Shown here: positions 21,898 through 24,881 of the stretch, one piece after another
Layout: each line of letters begins with the position of its first letter
How positions within the stretch are numbered: position 1 is the stretch's first letter
IMG/VR virus record: IMGVR_UViG_3300046007_001879
Location: 1-24,881 of that record
Strand: one strand, 5' to 3'
Length of the DNA: 24,881 nucleotides
DNA from: a virus
Translations under genes and position numbers: made by a program
The notes under the pieces: model-generated
The model's database searches: none
Seen by the model: only the letters and a program-made list of their open reading frames with translations
What the model was told of the DNA's origin: nothing

Positions 21898-21969
21898 ATG
21901 AAATTAGCTAAAATAATATTAGTAGTAATTATAATAACAATAGCATGTCTGGTATTAGTGCAGAATTAA
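21898..21969 (+). CDS. 23-residue hydrophobic peptide
   Basis: The ATG lies two bases after the previous stop. The product is almost entirely hydrophobic after MKLAK and contains a TIAC segment near residues 14-17 that is at best a weak lipobox. It ends 25 bases inside the next gene. A short membrane peptide is possible; so is chance in AT-rich DNA. Confidence 0.3.
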   Translation: MKLAKIILVVIIITIACLVLVQN

Positions 21970-22214
21970 GAGCTGAAATAAAGTGGAACGTAATGTTTTA
22001 CTCAGCATATCGATTAAAAAAGAAGTACAAGGTGTCTGTGGGTTATCTAGCAAACTTAAAACTTGAAAATGAACGTGAGTACAATATCAGTTCTAAAGCG
22101 GTGTTAGGCAACAAGACTGCACCATATTTTACAGAAGATGAAATGTTAAACGGGTTCAGTTGTACATATGAAGACTTAAGTCCTAGTGAGAAATCAATAT
22201 ATGATAGATTATGA
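21945..22214 (+). CDS. Hypothetical phage protein
   Basis: This 89-residue protein has a helical N-terminus with a helix-turn-helix look (IKWNVMFYSAYRLKKKYKVS, then VGYLANLKLENE), where YRLKKKYKVSVGYLANL could be the recognition part. The C-terminal half is acidic (YFTEDEMLNGFSCTYEDLSP). It overlaps the next gene by four bases. A DNA-binding regulator is possible but not shown. Confidence 0.6.
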   Translation: MSGISAELRAEIKWNVMFYSAYRLKKKYKVSVGYLANLKLENEREYNISSKAVLGNKTAPYFTEDEMLNGFSCTYEDLSPSEKSIYDRL

Positions 22215-22420
22215 CAGCAAAAGAACAAGCAAACGAATTAGTTAATAAGTATAGCGAATTATTATCTATTCATATTTTTAATGGAGTTTTTGACATAGCT
22301 AAAGAATGTGCATTAATTGCAGTTAATGAGATAATTTTAGAAATGCCTATGATTATAGGAGAATTTAATATTAAAAGATTGTATTGGCAACAAGTTAAAC
22401 AAGAAATAGAAAATTTATGA
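22211..22420 (+). CDS. Small conserved-type phage protein
   Basis: This 69-residue helical protein follows the pattern MTAKEQANELVNKYSEL ... AKECALIAVNEII ... YWQQVKQEIENL. Proteins with this 'TAKEkA.eLv.k......ak.cAlia v.Eil....yW..Vk.ei' outline are frequent in phages of Bacteroidetes, with unknown function. Both ends overlap neighbours by four bases, indicating coupled translation. Confidence 0.7.
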   Translation: MTAKEQANELVNKYSELLSIHIFNGVFDIAKECALIAVNEIILEMPMIIGEFNIKRLYWQQVKQEIENL

Positions 22421-22641
22421 AGAAATGTTTCACCTGTCGAAATAACTACCCAATGGTTATGTATCATTTAGATGACTCTAAATACAAGATAAAAGCAAAT
22501 AAGGGTAAGACTATAGAATGCAGATTTTGTACGCTTAAACGCAACCTAAATGACAAAGGATTTACGCATCGAATAGATGGAAAGTTTACCTTTACACAAG
22601 CTAGTAAAAAACAAATAATACTTAATTTTTTTAAATTATGA
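22417..22641 (+). CDS. Small zinc-ribbon-like protein
   Basis: The protein has 74 residues with two cysteine pairs: KCFTC at 3-7 and CRFC near 35-38. This CxxC...CxxC arrangement is a likely zinc ribbon. The linker is basic (KYKIKANKGKTIE), and the end is basic and hydrophobic. Such small proteins are common in Bacteroidetes phage early regions, without known role. ATGA-type overlaps occur at both ends. Confidence 0.65.
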   Translation: MKKCFTCRNNYPMVMYHLDDSKYKIKANKGKTIECRFCTLKRNLNDKGFTHRIDGKFTFTQASKKQIILNFFKL

Positions 22642-22862
22642 AAACAGCAATAGATTGGTTGGTTGAGCAACTAGAAAACCATACTGGAGTTACAAGAAAA
22701 GGATTTGAGTATGTTATTAACGAAGCAAAAGAAATGGAACGGGACCACTTAATAGACTTCTTCAAGTTCTTTAGGGACAACGGCGAAAATTACATTGGAT
22801 TAACAATTGAACAATTTGTTGATTTATATTTAAAAAGCAACGTAACTCCAGACTCGCTGTAG
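22638..22862 (+). CDS. Small helical hypothetical protein
   Basis: This 74-residue protein starts MKTAIDWLVEQLENHTGVTR and continues EYVINEAKEMERDHLIDFF with several amphipathic helices. The 'TAIDWL..qLe .... A..mEk.qi..f' pattern is common in Bacteroidetes phages, without known role. It is the last gene of the operon; the terminator at 22880 follows. Confidence 0.65.
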   Translation: MKTAIDWLVEQLENHTGVTRKGFEYVINEAKEMERDHLIDFFKFFRDNGENYIGLTIEQFVDLYLKSNVTPDSL

Positions 22863-22879
22863 TAAAGCCTCTTGCTTGG

Positions 22880-22909
22880 ACTCCTATCGTAATTGGTAGG
22901 AGTTTTTTT
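22880..22909 (+). terminator. Intrinsic terminator of the small-gene operon
   Basis: ACTCCTATC (22880-22888) pairs with GGTAGGAGT (22895-22903), nine pairs with one G-T, around the loop GTAATT; T7 spans 22903-22909. Confidence 0.88.
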
Positions 22910-22937
22910 GTCACAAATATTTACTAAAAATGTGACA
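22909..22937 (+). repeat. Inverted repeat TGTCACA-N15-TGTGACA
   Basis: TGTCACA (22909-22915) and TGTGACA (22931-22937) are perfect inverted copies 15 bases apart, directly after the terminator. It may be a protein-binding operator for the next gene. Confidence 0.55.
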
Positions 22938-22954
22938 CATAAAAACAATTACTT

Positions 22955-22990
22955 AAATACGTAGTTACTTAATTGTACCAATACGTATTT
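22955..22990 (+). repeat. Inverted repeat AAATACGTA-N18-TACGTATTT
   Basis: AAATACGTA (22955-22963) and TACGTATTT (22982-22990) are perfect inverted copies. Because the core TACGTA is itself a palindrome, AATACGTA also recurs directly at 24-base spacing (22956 and 22980). The right copy ends two bases before the ATG at 22993, so a bound protein would block the start. Confidence 0.55.
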
Positions 22991-22992
22991 TA

Positions 22993-24153
22993 ATGGTTGA
23001 ATTCAAAACCGAAATGATAGAACTCTACAAACAAGGAGTTACTATTACTGAAATTGCAAAAAAAATATGCAAAGAAAACAACCTAGAATATACAGATGCT
23101 AAAAGGACTTCAACTTCCAAAATCATTAATAGAGTAAAAAACAAAGGTATATTTGAAGAATGCGAATCTGTAGGAATAGATCCCGACAAAATCAAAAACT
23201 ATTGGTATAAAGGTAAGCACTATTCCATCAACGTAAAAGGCGAAACCGACCAATTCAAGTACGAAGACTTTAAAGAAGACTTTATTGCATCGGTTAAGGA
23301 TATTAAACCTGACTATATTCAAATAATTAGAACGGATTCAGAGGAGGAATCACATTGCTTACTGATAGATCCTGCAGATATCCACGTAAATAAATTATGT
23401 TCTGCATTTGAAACAAATGAGGAATATAATTCACAGATGGCAGTACAACGCGTTAAGGATGGCGTAGCATCGATTATAAGTAAGTCTAAGGGCTTTAATA
23501 TAGATAAGATAATACTTATTGTAGGTAACGATGTTTTAAACACGGACAACGCACGAAATCAAACAACAAAAGGTACGCAACAAGATACGCACATGAAGTG
23601 GTTTGACGCTTTCTTAATGGCTAAGCAGTTATATATTGATATTATTAGTACGTTAGTAGCTATTGCAGACCTAGAAGTAGTATATAATGTATCTAATCAC
23701 GACGAGATGAGTGGGTTCTTTTTAATGGATAGTATCTACTCATGGTATAACGAGCACCCAAACATCACGTTTAATCGTTCACCTTCGCATCGTAAATATA
23801 CAACATACGGAAATAACTTGATTGGTACTACACATGGAGACGGAGCTAAACAAAATGACTTACCACTCTTAATGTGCCACGAAGCTAGTCAACACTGGCA
23901 CGATTGTAAGCATCGTTATTGGTTTACTCACCACGTTCACCACAAAACAAGCAAAGATGTAATGTCCGTACAAATTGAATCATTACGTTCACCTTCACCC
24001 GCAGACTCATGGCATCACAAAAGCGGGTATCAACACTCGCCACTAGCTATCGAAGGCTTTATATTCCATAAAACACATGGACAAGTCGCACGACTTACGA
24101 CATTATTTAGTATCTTAGCTATATTAACAATGAACATATTTAATAATATATGA
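22993..24153 (+). CDS. Calcineurin-like metallophosphoesterase with N-terminal HTH, altered C-terminus
   Basis: The protein has 386 residues. Residues 6-50 look like a helix-turn-helix (ELYKQGVTITEIAKKI). The metallophosphoesterase core follows, with the metal-binding motifs D129-I-H131, GND (178-180), NHD (235-237), HGD (281-283) and HHVHH (313-317), as in Mre11/SbcD-like and other phage phosphoesterases. It probably acts on DNA or nucleotides; the substrate is not visible. The family-like end is at Phe372 (HGQVARLTTLF). Residues 373-386 are encoded by unrelated AT-rich DNA brought by the downstream insertion, and the codons for ARLTTLF recur at the end of the next gene. Confidence 0.85.
   Translation: MVEFKTEMIELYKQGVTITEIAKKICKENNLEYTDAKRTSTSKIINRVKNKGIFEECESVGIDPDKIKNYWYKGKHYSINVKGETDQFKYEDFKEDFIASVKDIKPDYIQIIRTDSEEESHCLLIDPADIHVNKLCSAFETNEEYNSQMAVQRVKDGVASIISKSKGFNIDKIILIVGNDVLNTDNARNQTTKGTQQDTHMKWFDAFLMAKQLYIDIISTLVAIADLEVVYNVSNHDEMSGFFLMDSIYSWYNEHPNITFNRSPSHRKYTTYGNNLIGTTHGDGAKQNDLPLLMCHEASQHWHDCKHRYWFTHHVHHKTSKDVMSVQIESLRSPSPADSWHHKSGYQHSPLAIEGFIFHKTHGQVARLTTLFSILAILTMNIFNNI
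24087..24108 (+). repeat. Direct repeat, left copy (3' end of phosphoesterase)
   Basis: This 22-base copy matches 24818-24839 at 19 positions. Both copies encode ARLTTLF in frame, and the two differences that can be assigned to codons (CGA/AGA and TTA/CTT) are synonymous. The copies flank the GIY-YIG insertion. Confidence 0.8.
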
Positions 24154-24842
24154 GTAAAGTAATAATTACAGGGATTTATAAAATAACAAGCCCTACAAAT
24201 AGAGTATATGTAGGTCAGTCTGTAGATATTTTACATAGGTTTAAAACATATAAACGTATGTATTCTAAAAATCAACATCAAACTAAACTATATAGGTCTT
24301 TTTTAAAGCATGGAGTTATAAATCATAAATTTGAAATATTAGAAATATGCGAATATGATGAATTAAATGTTAAAGAAAGGTATTACCAAGATTTTTATAA
24401 TGTTTTAAATGGTGGTTTAAATTGCAATCTTACAAAAACAAATGATAAAAGCGGAAAAGTAAGTGAAGAAACACGAGCTAAAATGTCAATTGCATCAAAA
24501 GGGAATCAACATTGGAAAGGAAAAACACATACTGAAGAAACAAAAGAAAAAATTAGATTATCTAAAATTGGTTTAAAATTTTCAGATGAAATAAATAAGA
24601 AAAAAGGAAGGAAAGGAAGGGTACATACAGGGAAAGTTTATTCATCTAAAGAAAATGTATCAAGTAAAACTATACATCAATACACTTTAGATGGTGAATT
24701 TGTAAAAGAATGGTATAGTCTAGGAGATATTAAAAAAGATTTAGGATTTAATATATACAACATAAGTTCGTGTTGTAATGGTAAATTAAGAAAAAGTAGT
24801 AATTTTATTTGGAAACACGCAAGACTTACGACACTTTTTTAA
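24150..24842 (+). CDS. GIY-YIG homing endonuclease with NUMOD3 and IENR1-like repeats
   Basis: The protein has 230 residues. The GIY-YIG nuclease core is at the N-terminus: GIYKI (8-12), YVGQS (20-24), Arg30 and a probable catalytic Glu near 77 (NVKERYYQ). NUMOD3-type DNA-binding segments follow (RAKMSIASKGNQHWKGKTHT, about 110-129, and again near 130-145), then an IENR1/NUMOD1-type unit (YTLDGEFVKEWYSLGDIKKD, ending CCNGKLRKSSNFIWKH). The family-like end is FIWKHA; the remaining RLTTLF is a copy of the phosphoesterase end. The start overlaps the altered phosphoesterase stop (ATGA). It is a free-standing mobile gene that probably inserted in the 3' end of that gene. Confidence 0.9.
   Translation: MSKVIITGIYKITSPTNRVYVGQSVDILHRFKTYKRMYSKNQHQTKLYRSFLKHGVINHKFEILEICEYDELNVKERYYQDFYNVLNGGLNCNLTKTNDKSGKVSEETRAKMSIASKGNQHWKGKTHTEETKEKIRLSKIGLKFSDEINKKKGRKGRVHTGKVYSSKENVSSKTIHQYTLDGEFVKEWYSLGDIKKDLGFNIYNISSCCNGKLRKSSNFIWKHARLTTLF
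24818..24839 (+). repeat. Direct repeat, right copy (end of GIY-YIG gene)
   Basis: This is the partner of 24087-24108, followed by the TAA at 24840-24842. Removing 24109-24839 would rejoin the phosphoesterase at ...TTLF followed by TAA, giving the expected family end. Confidence 0.8.
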
Positions 24843-24876
24843 GCCTATACCCTTAAAATAAAATAAAAATTTAATT

Positions 24877-24881
24877 ATGGC
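24877..24881 (+). CDS. Start of a next gene, cut by window end
   Basis: An ATG at 24877 follows a typical A-rich Bacteroidetes leader (AAATAAAAATTTAATT) 34 bases after the GIY-YIG stop. Only ATGGC is present, so nothing can be said about the product. Confidence 0.4.

Noticed and set aside
24105-24840. Group I intron carrying the GIY-YIG gene
   Set aside because: Removal would restore the phosphoesterase, but I see no internal guide pairing with the 5' flank and no convincing P-Q-R-S core; GGTATAGTC at 24712 is coding. The synonymous flanking repeat fits target duplication better.
1-24881. CRISPR array or insertion sequence
   Set aside because: No regularly spaced repeats, no transposase and no terminal inverted repeats were seen; the only mobile elements are the two homing endonuclease genes.

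Overview
This 24.9-kb window is a tailed-phage genome segment (free phage or prophage) with every supported gene on the + strand, tightly packed with many ATGA and TAATG stop/start overlaps. It is AT-rich, shows almost no Shine-Dalgarno sequences but has A-rich leaders ending close to TAAAATTATG, and carries matches to the Bacteroidetes promoter form TAnnTTTG. Together with the protein families, this points to a phage of a Bacteroidetes host, most likely Flavobacteriia. A tape measure, a tail-tube-like protein and the absence of a sheath point to a siphovirus. No integrase, host gene or replication gene is visible, so lifestyle cannot be decided.

Layout. 1-2012: small accessory genes (RlpA-like double-psi beta-barrel protein, MazG-like protein, DUF3127-like OB-fold protein, a small sigma-70-like factor). 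2093-3557: terminase small and large subunits. 3570-9171: tail genes, with a probable gpG/gpGT tail assembly chaperone pair made by -1 frameshifting at a T9 run, a tail terminator-like and a gp10-like protein, and two large tail-tip/baseplate candidates. 9149-11035: tape measure. 11047-13941: head module (XkdF-like protease, TNF/C1q-like decoration protein, scaffold-like protein, major capsid protein). 14018-17296: tail-tube-like protein bracketed by two intrinsic terminators, then a portal protein fused to a MuF/gp7-like C-terminus and a connector-like protein. 17293-19749: fibre and adhesin genes including a LamG-fold protein, and a membrane-anchored unknown. 19726-20368: a promoter, a compact structured RNA candidate and an HNH homing endonuclease. 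20365-21080: holin, M15-type endolysin and terminator. 21081-22909: a promoter-led operon of very small genes ending in a terminator. 22910-24881: a repeat-rich control region, a calcineurin-like phosphoesterase, and a GIY-YIG homing endonuclease inserted in its 3' end.

The genes together give DNA packaging, head and tail assembly, host binding and lysis. The order is unusual: tail tip and tape measure precede the capsid genes, and the portal lies after the major capsid protein. The most interesting observations are the frameshift with a long dual-coding region, the GIY-YIG insertion that copied the last seven codons of the phosphoesterase with synonymous changes, and the promoter / three-way-junction / T-tract element with a mutually exclusive hairpin before the HNH gene. 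All family assignments come from reading motifs by eye; no database search was run.
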